A stretch of 21,762 nucleotides of DNA from contig PKZR01000246.1 of NCBI GenBank assembly GCA_003133815.1, positions 1 to 21,762 of the forward strand, in the 5' to 3' direction. Positions 1 through 7,729 of the stretch are shown here, piece by piece (the first letter of the stretch is position 1; each line of letters opens with the position of its first letter). Origin of the DNA: Limisphaerales bacterium. GTDB taxonomy: Bacteria > Verrucomicrobiota > Verrucomicrobiia > Limisphaerales > UBA11358. The notes beneath the pieces are model-generated. The model did no database searches, was not told the origin of the DNA, and saw only the letters and a program-made list of their open reading frames with translations. Position numbers and translations under genes: made by a program.

Positions 1-84
1 AGCAACGGCCTTGGCGCGTGCAGCAACGACCTTGGCGAGTGAAGCAACGGGCTTGGAACGTCCAGCAACGGGCTTGGCGGACAG
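1..84. repeat. Four 21-bp tandem repeats
   Basis: Units begin at 1, 22, 43 and 64. Each starts AGCAACG, continues with CTTGG at the same offset, and varies mainly in its last 6-7 bases. The array is probably longer to the left of the window. The period is a multiple of three and the variation keeps an A-K-x-V-A heptapeptide on the minus strand, which suggests a coding repeat. A similar word in opposite orientation lies near 234-250. Confidence 0.8.
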
Positions 85-90
85 AAGCAT
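1..90 (-). CDS. Possible Lys/Ala/Val-rich repeat protein, N-terminal part cut by window edge
   Basis: Reading leftward from an ATG at 90-88, the minus strand is open to the window edge. It encodes a short leader (MLL) and then four 7-residue units built on A-K-x-V-A (SAKPVAG, RSKPVAS, LAKVVAA, RAKAVA). The same frame has a TAA about five codons upstream of the ATG, so no longer start is available without a frameshift. Regularly spaced Lys in Ala/Pro/Val context resembles the tails of histone H1-like or HU-like DNA-binding proteins, but that is composition only. No good Shine-Dalgarno is visible. Two plus frames are also open across these repeats, so the strand choice rests on the Lys-rich composition. 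Only 30 codons are visible and the rest lies outside the window. Confidence 0.3.
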   Translation of the reverse strand, partial: MLLSAKPVAGRSKPVASLAKVVAARAKAVA

Positions 91-341
91 GCACTTTTGG
101 TCTTATACTTTGCCTTGGCAGGCTGTCGGAGGGCAGTGGACAGGTTGTGAAGGCCAATTTCTGGGGTTTCGCTTTTGGGGGCGGGGATTGTCCTCAAATG
201 GCAGCGCGTGGCAAGTGCGTTGCGCCTTTGGCCAACGCCGTTGCTGGCCGGGCAGGGGTGGTTGCTGCAATTGGGGATGTGGTTGCGCTGCGTCTGAATT
301 GCGAGACTGCGGGTGCGGAGGGCGTTGCTGCCGTGGCCGGG
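91..341. other. Spacer downstream of mfd with no recognised gene
   Basis: This stretch of about 250 bp follows the mfd stop in the direction of transcription. Frames on both strands are open for part of it but give low-complexity Ala/Arg/Thr/Pro or Trp/Cys-rich peptides that resemble no family I know. Near 232-252 there is a small palindromic core (CAACGcCGTTG) flanked by GGCC on both sides. It lacks the T-run expected of an intrinsic terminator. Confidence 0.5.
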
Positions 342-3300
342 TCAGATGGCGAGCAGCAGGCGTTTGATTTCCTTGAGCCGCCCCTTGGCGTCCTTTTTCG
401 TGAGGCGCGGGAACTTGCCGCCAAGCGTGATGAAATCGTTGTGGCGCGTGATCTTTAATTTGTCCTCCTCGACTTCGATGCTGGTGACGGCCTTTTCGCT
501 GGCGAGAATCTTGAGTTCGCCCACGGTCAGCAGCAAGTCCACCGGCGGCGGCAGGGGGCCGAAGCGGTCGCGCAATTCCTTCTGCAAGGCAAGCAGCGCG
601 GGCTTGTCGGTGGCCTGCGCGAGCTTGCGGTAAATCTCGATGCGATGATGCGGCTCGGTGACGTAGTTGTGGGGCAGGTCGGCAGTCAGTGGTTCGTGGT
701 CAGTAGCTGCTGCCGACTGACTACGGACTGCTGAATCGTTTAGAAAATCCAGCGCGACGTGGACGTCAACGCGCGGTTTGACCTTCTCGCCTTTCAGCGA
801 CGAGACGCTTTGCTTGAGGAGCTGGCAGTAAAGCTCGAATCCGACGGCGGTGATGTGGCCGCTTTGTTCGGAGCCGAGCAGGTTGCCCGCGCCGCGAATC
901 TCCAGGTCGCGCATGGCGATCTTGAAACCGCTGCCGAGCGTGGAGTATTGCTTCATGGCGCTGATGCGTTTGCGGACGTCGGTGAGCAGGCTGGCGTGGC
1001 GCGGCAGAAGCAGATACGCGTAGGCCTGGTGCTTGTAGCGCCCGACGCGTCCGCGCAGCTGGTAGAGGTCGCTAAGGCCGAAGCGGTCGGCGCGGTCGAT
1101 GATGATGGTGTTCGCGTTGGGAATATCGAGGCCGCTCTCGATGATGGTCGTGGAAAGAAGGACGTCGGCCCCGCCGTTGACGAAGGTGGTCATGACTTCC
1201 TCGAGGTCGTCGGAGTTCATCTGGCCGTGGCCCACGACAATCCGCGCGTGCGGCACGAGGGATTGCAGCTTGGAGCGCATGGTCTCGATGGTGGTCACGC
1301 GGTTGTGCAGGAAGAAGACCTGTCCGCCGCGGGCGAGTTCGCGCTGGATGGCGTCGCGGATGAGGCGCTCGTCGTATTGCGTGGCAATTGTCTCGACCGG
1401 CAGGCGGTCGTGCGGGGGCGTTTGAATCGTGCTCATGTCGCGCGCGCCGGTGAGCGCGAGGTAAAGCGTGCGGGGAATGGGCGTGGCGCTCAGCGTGAGC
1501 ACGTCCACCATCGTGCGCAGGCGCTTGAACTTTTCCTTGTGCAGCACGCCGAAGCGCTGCTCCTCGTCGATCACCACGAGGCCGAGGTCTTTGAACGCGA
1601 TGTCGTCCTGCACGATGCGGTGCGTGCCGATGACGATGTCCACCGCGCCGCCCGCCAGATTTTTCACCACCAGGTCCTGCTCGCGCCGCGTGCGATAGCG
1701 CGAAAGCAATTCGATGCGGACGGGATAGTCGGCCATGCGTTCGCGGAAGTTGTTGAAATGCTGCTGGGCCAAAACGGTTGTGGGCACGAGGATGGCAACC
1801 TGTTTTCCATCCATCACGGTCTTGAACGCCGCGCGGATGGCGACCTCCGTTTTGCCAAAGCCGACGTCGCCGCATATCAAGCGATCCATCGGCTTGTCGC
1901 GTTCCAGATCGGATTTCGTCTCGGCGATCGCGGTAATTTGGTCGGGCGTTTCCTCGTAGATGAAGGCGTCTTCAAATTCGCGCTGCCATTGAGTGTCAGG
2001 CTTGAACGCATGTCCGACTTGCGTCTCGCGCACGGCCTGGATGCGGAGCATCTCGGAGGCGATGTCGCGCACGGCGCGTTCGGTCTGCTCCTTTGCCCTG
2101 GCCCAGCGCGTGCCGCCGAGTGTGTTGAGCGGAGGATTCACCTTGCCGGCGCCGACGTATTTGCCGACGAGATGTGCCTCGCTGACGGGAACGTAAAGCT
2201 TGGGCGGTTCGTTCGAGGGATCTCCCGGCGCGTATTCGATGACGAGACATTCGGTAACGGGGTTCGCTGCGGAGGTGAAACGTTGCAGCGTTGAGATGGA
2301 AGTCGCCGGCAAATCCTTCAGGCCGAGAAATTTTCCGATGCCATGCTGCAGATGAACAACGAGATCGCCTTCTTCCAAGTCCGTGAAATCAATGTCCAGC
2401 GCCGAACGAGTCGCGAGCGCATGCAAAGATTTCTGGCGGCGGGGCCGCTGGATTTTGTAACGGCCAAAAATCTCCGCGTCGGTGACGGCAACCAGCTTCG
2501 CGTCGTCGCACAGAAAGCCGCGAGCGAGCGAGCCGAGATGAACCCAAAGCCCGGGATCCAAGGCCCAAGGTGGTGCGCCATCGGATGAATTTGGGTTTGG
2601 GACTTTGGACTTTGAATTGTCAAAACCCATTTCCCGCCAGATTTCCTCAAACCGCCGTCGTTCGCCGTCGTTGTAGCAGAAAACATGAACGGAATAATTT
2701 TGCCGGAGCCAGCGATGCAACTGGTTAAAAAAATCACGGCGCTGCATCCCGGCAATCTGCGGTTCCGGCGCCCGCTCGGCCAGTGGCCGAAAGGCGTCGA
2801 GCGAATCAAATCTGATGTTCTCGATTTGGGCTTGGCGGCGGCCTTCATCAGTCTCCCTGTCTGCGGAAATTTCGACCGACGAAAGACCTCGCCGGTTCAA
2901 TTCCGCCAGGAAGTCCGGCCAGGAAATGAAGAACGGATCGTTCGCGGGAACTTCCTGCGCGTAAATTTCGGCGGCGGCTGAAATTTGTTCCGGCCCGCAA
3001 AGCAGGAAAATTGTTTTGCCCGGCAGGTAATCAAGAAGCGTGGCAAGCGCCGTTCCATTGCCGGTCGTTTTTGCCTGCTGCATTTGCCGCAAAATTCCCA
3101 GTTCACCGGCGGGCGGCAAAATGATGTTTGAAATCTCGTCGCGGGACATCTGCGTGAGCGGATCGAACTCGCGCAGCGATTCCAGCTCGTCGCCGAAAAA
3201 CTCCAACCGCACCGGCCAAGGATTGACGGGCGGAAAAACGTCCAGGATGCCGCCGCGCAGGGCGATTTCGCCCTTCTGGGAAACCTGGGCTTCCGGTTCG

Positions 3301-3899
3301 TAGCCTTGTTCTTCAAGCCATTCAATCAGATCCAACGGGGCGATTTTATCGCCGCGTTGAAGCGTGCGGGTGCGCTTTTGGATTTCACCCGGCGGAAAGG
3401 TTTTTTGCAGCAGCGCCGTGACACTTGTGACGAGCAGGGTTGAGGGTTGAGAGTTGAAAGTTGAAAGAGCAGACAGGGCGACGAGCGTTTGCAGCCGGTC
3501 GCTGATGACATCGGCGTGCGGGAGCTTGCCTTCATGCGGAAGAATTTCCCAGGCGGGGAAAAACAAATTCAGAGATTCCGGTTCTGAGCCGGGAGTGGAG
3601 GTTGTCGCGCCGGCCTTTTTTGTGCTTTGAACTCCGAACCCTGAGCTGGTCAGCCATGTTTCCAGGTCTTGCTGGAAACTTTCCTGTTCTTTCAGATTTC
3701 CGGTGACGACAACAACCGGCCGTTGCGGAAGAAGTCTTGAAACGAGCGCGGCAAAAAACGGTTGTGCGGATGCGCAGATTCCGGCGCAAGACAACGCTCC
3801 GCCATTCTCCAGCATCCGCACGAGGGATTGCACGGCGGGAGCTTTTGCGATGTCAGCGAACAAGCTGCCTGTCGCCGACGAGGATTCGTTTTGCGCCAA
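342..3899 (-). CDS. mfd: Transcription-repair coupling factor Mfd
   Basis: Mfd is the cytoplasmic ATP-dependent translocase that removes RNA polymerase stalled at DNA lesions and recruits UvrA for nucleotide excision repair. The 1185-residue product is slightly longer than the usual ~1150. It has an N-terminal UvrB-homology module, an RNA polymerase-interaction domain around residue 510-525 (EGDLVVHLQHGIGKFLGL), then a RecG-like helicase core: Walker A GDVGFGKTE near 675, DEEQRFG box near 777, LSATPIPRTL near 805, and the GRVGRY motif near 955. A C-terminal TRCF domain follows. The start is a TTG at 3899; an in-frame TGA lies twelve codons upstream, no ATG lies between, and no Shine-Dalgarno is visible. 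The gene sits 49 nt downstream of a membrane glycosyltransferase and is probably read through from it. It carries several in-frame heptamer-repeat insertions, listed separately, near residues 85-111, 145-154, 428-437 and 1055-1074. The catalytic motifs are intact. Confidence 0.97.
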   Translation of the reverse strand: MAQNESSSATGSLFADIAKAPAVQSLVRMLENGGALSCAGICASAQPFFAALVSRLLPQRPVVVVTGNLKEQESFQQDLETWLTSSGFGVQSTKKAGATTSTPGSEPESLNLFFPAWEILPHEGKLPHADVISDRLQTLVALSALSTFNSQPSTLLVTSVTALLQKTFPPGEIQKRTRTLQRGDKIAPLDLIEWLEEQGYEPEAQVSQKGEIALRGGILDVFPPVNPWPVRLEFFGDELESLREFDPLTQMSRDEISNIILPPAGELGILRQMQQAKTTGNGTALATLLDYLPGKTIFLLCGPEQISAAAEIYAQEVPANDPFFISWPDFLAELNRRGLSSVEISADRETDEGRRQAQIENIRFDSLDAFRPLAERAPEPQIAGMQRRDFFNQLHRWLRQNYSVHVFCYNDGERRRFEEIWREMGFDNSKSKVPNPNSSDGAPPWALDPGLWVHLGSLARGFLCDDAKLVAVTDAEIFGRYKIQRPRRQKSLHALATRSALDIDFTDLEEGDLVVHLQHGIGKFLGLKDLPATSISTLQRFTSAANPVTECLVIEYAPGDPSNEPPKLYVPVSEAHLVGKYVGAGKVNPPLNTLGGTRWARAKEQTERAVRDIASEMLRIQAVRETQVGHAFKPDTQWQREFEDAFIYEETPDQITAIAETKSDLERDKPMDRLICGDVGFGKTEVAIRAAFKTVMDGKQVAILVPTTVLAQQHFNNFRERMADYPVRIELLSRYRTRREQDLVVKNLAGGAVDIVIGTHRIVQDDIAFKDLGLVVIDEEQRFGVLHKEKFKRLRTMVDVLTLSATPIPRTLYLALTGARDMSTIQTPPHDRLPVETIATQYDERLIRDAIQRELARGGQVFFLHNRVTTIETMRSKLQSLVPHARIVVGHGQMNSDDLEEVMTTFVNGGADVLLSTTIIESGLDIPNANTIIIDRADRFGLSDLYQLRGRVGRYKHQAYAYLLLPRHASLLTDVRKRISAMKQYSTLGSGFKIAMRDLEIRGAGNLLGSEQSGHITAVGFELYCQLLKQSVSSLKGEKVKPRVDVHVALDFLNDSAVRSQSAAATDHEPLTADLPHNYVTEPHHRIEIYRKLAQATDKPALLALQKELRDRFGPLPPPVDLLLTVGELKILASEKAVTSIEVEEDKLKITRHNDFITLGGKFPRLTKKDAKGRLKEIKRLLLAI
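678..744. repeat. Heptamer-word repeat inserted in the mfd C-terminal region
   Basis: The segment reads as 7-bp words such as TGGTTCG and TGGTCAG in register, flanked by an 8-bp inverted pair GTCGGCAG (678-685) and CTGCCGAC (710-717). On the coding strand it gives about 22 residues rich in Ser/Ala/Thr/Asp. They sit directly before the PHNYV stretch that corresponds to the conserved P-E-D-Y-I/V of other Mfd proteins. From memory of E. coli-type Mfd this is extra sequence; an alignment would settle it. Confidence 0.65.
2590..2617. repeat. Heptamer-word repeat in mfd (four units)
   Basis: Four consecutive 7-bp words of the TTTGGAC type (for example TTGGGAC then TTTGGAC) occupy 2590-2617. They encode an Asn/Ser/Lys/Pro stretch (SKSKVPNPNS) near residues 428-437, in a loop between the N-terminal module and the RNA polymerase-interaction domain. 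Confidence 0.7.
3438..3465. repeat. Heptamer-word repeat in mfd (GGTTGAG/AGTTGAA)
   Basis: Two copies of GGTTGAG are followed by two copies of AGTTGAA, in perfect 7-bp register. The coding strand reads this as STFNSQPSTL near residues 145-154. The stretch between RLQTL and VTALLQ is about six residues longer than in E. coli Mfd as I remember it. On the opposite strand the unit is TTCAACT/CTCAACC, close to the TTCAACG units at 13817. Confidence 0.8.
3568..3646. repeat. Two heptamer-word tracts in the mfd N-terminal region
   Basis: One tract covers 3568-3595 (words such as TTCAGAG and TTCTGAG). The other covers 3619-3646 (TTTGTGC, TTTGAAC, TCCGAAC, CCTGAGC in register). They flank about 20 bp of other sequence. 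Together they encode the Ser/Thr/Glu/Pro-rich stretch at residues about 85-111. Mfd of E. coli has roughly 20 fewer residues between the equivalents of QQDL and AWEILP, by memory alignment. Confidence 0.6.
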
Positions 3900-3948
3900 G
3901 CGCTGGAAAGTTCGCAGCCGCTTGTGACTTCGTCAAGAGGCAGATGGT

Positions 3949-5562
3949 TCAAGGCGGGTTTGTTTTCCAGCCGCCGGCTGTCGAAAGATCCATTTTTTCC
4001 ATCGGGTTGATCGGGATTGAATTGGTTGAGCGGTCAACGACCCGCGTGAAATTGGTGGCATGATGGACTAGGAAATAGCCGAATTCTTTGCCCCAAGCGA
4101 CCGTATAAGGCGGGTCGCCCCAGCCCAAAGTGCCGGGGGCCGGCGGCGGATCACCGGGATTTGGTTCGTCAGGATTTGGCATCGGAATTTGCCCGACGAT
4201 CCAAATGCGATGGCCGCTGCGCAGAGCTTTTTCAGCCTGTTGCAGGACGGGCTCGATGGCTTTGGGCGTTTGAAGCTGCTCCTTGATCAAATCGTAGCGA
4301 TGAAAACGATAATCTGCGATAGGCGGAAAAGTCGTCCACTTTGCCGGGCCATTATAATAATAGGCGAATGTCAGTCCGTAATACCAGGGATGGACGACGA
4401 TCAAATCGTCCGGACCGGCGTTTTTTGAAACATACGCGGCGATCAGGTCGCCGTTGGTTTGCCGCCATCGCAAAGTTGAGTATGCCGATGGAGAAATCAT
4501 CAAAGCCGCGACTGCAACAGCCAGCATGCCAATCCGCGCGACAGGAAATGCCCGCGCGAAAACCACGTCGCAGCAAATCGTCGTGAAGCAGAACAACGGG
4601 ATGTAATACCAGACCTGTGTTTGCAGGCCGGACAGTTTTATAAACACGCCAAAACCGATTGCGCCAAGCACCAGCGTCACACCGCCAAAGACCGGCAAGT
4701 CCTGTTGGTCGCGCTCATCATGCTGCCGCAGTCTTGCAAATATCCGGCTGATGCCGAAGCTCGCGGCAAGTGCCATCACCGCCACCCATACGCCGAAGAT
4801 TGTCCCCGCCATTTCGTGAAGGTGGCCCATTGAATCATTCAGGCTCACGCCGGGCTGCGTGACAATCCACCACGATTGCGCCTGGCGAATCGGGTTGATG
4901 TAAGGAACCAATGAAAGAGCCGCCACAAATCCAATTGCCAGAATCCACGCCGCCTTCTTTTGCTGCCGTTGCCGGAATGACGCGACCATTCCCGCGACAC
5001 AAATCGCCAGCAGGAAAAAAGCGTTCTGGTAAAGCGTCTGCACGCTGATGACCGCGGCAAATCCTGCCAGCAATCCGCGCCGCAGGTTCGGCACTTCAAT
5101 AAAGCGCCAGATCAACCCCATCGTCATCACGATGAATGCCATGCCGAGCGCGTAGGCGCGCATTGAATCGCCGTAATGGATCACCGTCGGATTCAGCGCG
5201 ACGATTGCCAGTGCAAACAGCGGCAATCCCTTTCCCATCATCCGGCTGGCCGCCCAAAAAGACGCCGCCAGGATCAAGCCGATGCACAGCCCGAATGTGC
5301 GCAGGCCCAGGTCCGTGTGCCAAAGCGCCATCCACGACCGCAGGACGAGCGGATAAATGATCGGGCAATGGTCGTGCAGCAGCGCGTAAAAAATCTCCTT
5401 CACCGACGGCAGCGCCGCGATGTTCACCAGGCCGACCTCGTCGCGCCAAAGACCGCCGGCGTTTGTAAGAAATACAAAGTGCAGCTGCACGGCGACCGCG
5501 CTCATCAGGACGGCGGCGGCCCAGGCGAGCAATCGCGAATTTTTCTGGAAGAACTTATTCAT
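3949..5562 (-). CDS. GT-C family polytopic membrane glycosyltransferase
   Basis: This 537-residue protein has about ten hydrophobic segments over residues 10-370 and a soluble C-terminal part. An acidic RDE motif (LWRDEVGLVN) follows the first membrane helix, as in the first periplasmic loop of GT-C enzymes (ArnT/PMT/PglB-like) that use lipid-linked sugar donors. HDHCPIIYPL follows it, as is common in the PMT_2 group. The donor and acceptor are unknown. I chose the ATG at 5562, not one 17 codons upstream, because ATGAATAA holds both this start and the stop of the upstream gene (8-nt overlap), so the two are probably translationally coupled, and because the extension is Arg/Cys-rich and not conserved-looking. 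The C-terminal Pro/Gly-rich stretch is a low-complexity linker. Family assignment is firm; substrate is not. Confidence 0.85.
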   Translation of the reverse strand: MNKFFQKNSRLLAWAAAVLMSAVAVQLHFVFLTNAGGLWRDEVGLVNIAALPSVKEIFYALLHDHCPIIYPLVLRSWMALWHTDLGLRTFGLCIGLILAASFWAASRMMGKGLPLFALAIVALNPTVIHYGDSMRAYALGMAFIVMTMGLIWRFIEVPNLRRGLLAGFAAVISVQTLYQNAFFLLAICVAGMVASFRQRQQKKAAWILAIGFVAALSLVPYINPIRQAQSWWIVTQPGVSLNDSMGHLHEMAGTIFGVWVAVMALAASFGISRIFARLRQHDERDQQDLPVFGGVTLVLGAIGFGVFIKLSGLQTQVWYYIPLFCFTTICCDVVFARAFPVARIGMLAVAVAALMISPSAYSTLRWRQTNGDLIAAYVSKNAGPDDLIVVHPWYYGLTFAYYYNGPAKWTTFPPIADYRFHRYDLIKEQLQTPKAIEPVLQQAEKALRSGHRIWIVGQIPMPNPDEPNPGDPPPAPGTLGWGDPPYTVAWGKEFGYFLVHHATNFTRVVDRSTNSIPINPMEKMDLSTAGGWKTNPP

Positions 5563-7216
5563 GCGCCCGCAATCTGCGGAAAACCTCCAGCCCCGCGCCC
5601 TGCATCCCGCCATATTTCACGGCGTCCGCACCCCAGCGGTATTCCACGTCAACCGGCGATGTCATGTCTGCAAGCCCCACGCGGGCGTAGTTGGTCCGGT
5701 AGGAATCCCACCAGTTAAAAATCGCCGGGTCCGAGTTCGCGCGCCGTTCCCAGATGCGGTCGTCCTCGAAGACGACAAATTCCGGCGCGGCTCCTTCAAT
5801 TTCACGGATCATTTGATCCTGCATCTTCCGGGCGAACGGCTGCGGCTCCATGAGCGCGTAAGTGTAAATGTAGCCGGTCGCCGAGCGGCGGTGGGAAAGA
5901 AAATAAATTTCCGGCTCCGAACCCAGCACGGCCACGCGCGCATCCGGCGCGGAATTGTCCCGGATGTAGCCCGCGATGGCCGCCGACGCGGAAAAAGGCC
6001 GGACGCCGTAGAGCCTTGTCTCCACCTGCAACGGCGTCAGCACGAACCAGACATCCGGGTCTTCCAAGATGGCGACAGCCAGAACCAATGCGAAAACTCC
6101 GACCGGCCAGTCGCCGAGCTTGGACTTTCCCTCCGCGCGCTGACGCCAGAGATGTCCCGCGCCGCTCACCCCGCAACCGGCCAGCAGCGCCAGTGCCGGG
6201 AGCATCAGCAGAAAATAATGCGGACGAAAATAAAATCCGGGGAACACCGTCGCCGTCGCCGCCACGGAGAACCCCAGCAGCCAAAGCCGCAATCCGTCCA
6301 GCCTCACATCGAGCCAGATGGTTGCCAGCCCGGCCACGGGAACCAGCCACAGCAGCGCGAAATCCGAAATCGCCTCGTTGAAATGATACAAGAAAACTTG
6401 CGGAAGCTTTGCGAGCGGAACGATTGCAGCCGTGATGGAGGCATATTGCCGCGCATATTGAACCGTCCAGAACCAGAAATTGCCGATCACTTCCGCCCGC
6501 CAGAGAATCAGGCAGCACAAACCGAACGGCAGAACAATCCCCGCGCCGAACGCAGCAACCAGCCGGAATTTTTGGCCGGCGGAAATTTCCCTTTTGCGAA
6601 TACACGTTCCGGCAAAAGCAATCGCCGCCCACAGCGCGATAAACGCCGCGTGCTGCTTCATCAGGATCGCCGTGCCGAACAAAATTCCCGCCGCCGCAGC
6701 CATCGCAAGCCCGCTTGAGCTTTGCCGCGCCAGCCACATCACGCACAGACCGGCGGTCGCAAAAAACGCGGCGAACTGCGTCGCATGACCCGCCAGACCG
6801 AGCATTGAGGGACTTGCCGCCAGCACCGCGTAAAAAGTTGAGGCGACAATGCCCGCCGTTGCATCCAGCATCCGTTTGCCGAGCCAGAACAGCATCAACG
6901 CTGTCAGCGTCGTCACGATGATCATTCCGAAATGGATTCCAGCCGGAGTCTCGCCGAAAATGGCCATGATGACCGCATACGCCGCATACGTTCCGGGAAA
7001 CTTCATGTTGTAGGCCAGCTCGTAGGGCGGGATGCCCTGAAGCATGAGCTGCCCGGCGTAGGCATACTCGCCCTCGTCGCGCTCGATGGGGGAATTCAGC
7101 AGACGAACCCGCACGGCGGCGACCAGCACCAGCACCGCCATCATGAACCACCAGCTCCAGTGCAGTCTGAAAAGTTGGAACCGCGCGGACGGCGGCGCTG
7201 CGGGTGATTGCGTCAT
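5555..7216 (-). CDS. GT-C family (ArnT/PMT-like) membrane glycosyltransferase
   Basis: The 553-residue product begins with a cytoplasmic tail and a hydrophobic helix near residues 22-40. The first extracytoplasmic loop carries IERDEGEYAYAGQLMLQG, the classic PMT_2 acidic motif (D-E) that activates the acceptor and coordinates the donor phosphate. A PPYELAYNMKFPG stretch follows. Further helices run to about residue 380, and a soluble lobe ends the protein. It probably adds a sugar to a cell-envelope lipid, polysaccharide or protein on the outer face of the inner membrane. The start at 7216 (MTQSPAAPP) was preferred to one at 7318, because the longer form would cover the upstream region of divergent rpmB and add an Arg-rich stretch. 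Its stop overlaps the start of the next GT-C gene by 8 nt; the two are sequence-divergent members of one superfamily and may act in one pathway. Confidence 0.87.
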   Translation of the reverse strand: MTQSPAAPPSARFQLFRLHWSWWFMMAVLVLVAAVRVRLLNSPIERDEGEYAYAGQLMLQGIPPYELAYNMKFPGTYAAYAVIMAIFGETPAGIHFGMIIVTTLTALMLFWLGKRMLDATAGIVASTFYAVLAASPSMLGLAGHATQFAAFFATAGLCVMWLARQSSSGLAMAAAAGILFGTAILMKQHAAFIALWAAIAFAGTCIRKREISAGQKFRLVAAFGAGIVLPFGLCCLILWRAEVIGNFWFWTVQYARQYASITAAIVPLAKLPQVFLYHFNEAISDFALLWLVPVAGLATIWLDVRLDGLRLWLLGFSVAATATVFPGFYFRPHYFLLMLPALALLAGCGVSGAGHLWRQRAEGKSKLGDWPVGVFALVLAVAILEDPDVWFVLTPLQVETRLYGVRPFSASAAIAGYIRDNSAPDARVAVLGSEPEIYFLSHRRSATGYIYTYALMEPQPFARKMQDQMIREIEGAAPEFVVFEDDRIWERRANSDPAIFNWWDSYRTNYARVGLADMTSPVDVEYRWGADAVKYGGMQGAGLEVFRRLRAHE

Positions 7217-7273
7217 CCGCGCCAATTGAGCAAATCTGCGGCGCGGACACAAAGAAATTTCCAAAAAATGTTC

Positions 7274-7301
7274 TTGCCTTCGCGCGCGCGACGGGTAGTC
7301 T
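7274..7301 (+). promoter_or_regulatory. Candidate sigma70-type promoter for rpmB
   Basis: TTGCCT (7274-7279) and TAGTCT (7296-7301) are separated by 16 bp, ending 26 nt before the rpmB start. The spacer contains an alternating CG run. The match is moderate and was found by eye only. Confidence 0.4.
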
Positions 7302-7327
7302 GTGCGGCCTTTTAACAAAAGAATTTT

Positions 7328-7597
7328 ATGTCACGCATCTGTGAATTGACCGGCAAACGCCCCATGAAGGGCAGCATCATCTGGCGCTCGGGTAAGTCCA
7401 AGAAATCCGGCGGCATCGGCACGCACGTCACCGCCATCACCAAGCGCAAGTTTGACGTGAACCTGCAGCGCGTGAAGGCGCTCCTGCCCAGCGGCGAAGT
7501 CCGCTACATCCGTGTTTCCGCCGCCGCCATCAAAAAAGGACTCGTCACCAAGGCACCCCGGCGCACTTGGAAAAAGGAAGAAGCCAAGAAGGCTTAA
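7328..7597 (+). CDS. rpmB: 50S ribosomal protein bL28
   Basis: This is a structural protein of the large ribosomal subunit. The 89-residue sequence has the family signature throughout: an N-terminal CELTGKRP, then GKSKKSGGIGTHVT, RKFDVNLQRVK, and the conserved VRYIRVSAAAIKKG near the C-terminus. Length is typical (70-90). The N-terminal zinc-ribbon cysteines of some bL28 proteins are incomplete, with only one Cys (residue 5), so this is probably the zinc-free form. The ATG at 7328 lies behind an A-rich leader without a strong Shine-Dalgarno. The gene stands alone, divergent from the GT-C genes, with its own candidate promoter and a strong terminator. Confidence 0.97.
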   Translation: MSRICELTGKRPMKGSIIWRSGKSKKSGGIGTHVTAITKRKFDVNLQRVKALLPSGEVRYIRVSAAAIKKGLVTKAPRRTWKKEEAKKA

Positions 7598-7617
7598 GCC
7601 AGTTCCAATTTCAATTG

Positions 7618-7650
7618 AAGGCGAGGCCCAACAGCCTCGCCTTTTGTTTT
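7618..7650 (+). terminator. Rho-independent terminator after rpmB
   Basis: A 10-bp perfect stem, AAGGCGAGGC (7618-7627) with GCCTCGCCTT (7634-7643), closes a 6-nt loop and is followed by TTGTTTT. It begins 20 nt after the rpmB stop. The A-run on the other side is short, so it is less likely to end the convergent LOG gene. Confidence 0.9.
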
Positions 7651-7729
7651 GGCAAATGAACCACTAAACGGGTTAAAAGTTTGAGCAAAGTGGTTGACGG
7701 CTTGTGCTCCATATGATTGTTACGAGGGT

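Noticed and set aside
1..84. Possible CRISPR array at the left edge
   Set aside because: Units are 21 bp with no unique spacers and the variation respects codons; no cas gene is in the window.
232..255. Inverted copy of the left-edge repeat word, possible terminator for mfd
   Set aside because: The palindrome is short, lacks a T-run, and the similarity to the 21-bp unit covers only about 16 bases.
759..2294. A 511-codon open frame on the plus strand
   Set aside because: It lies wholly antisense to the conserved helicase core of mfd; its Asp/Val/His-rich composition is the mirror of GC-rich codons and no family is recognisable.
5420..6718. A 432-codon open frame on the plus strand
   Set aside because: It is antisense to the two GT-C genes, Arg/Pro/Gln-rich, and crosses their overlap; it shows no domain or start signal.
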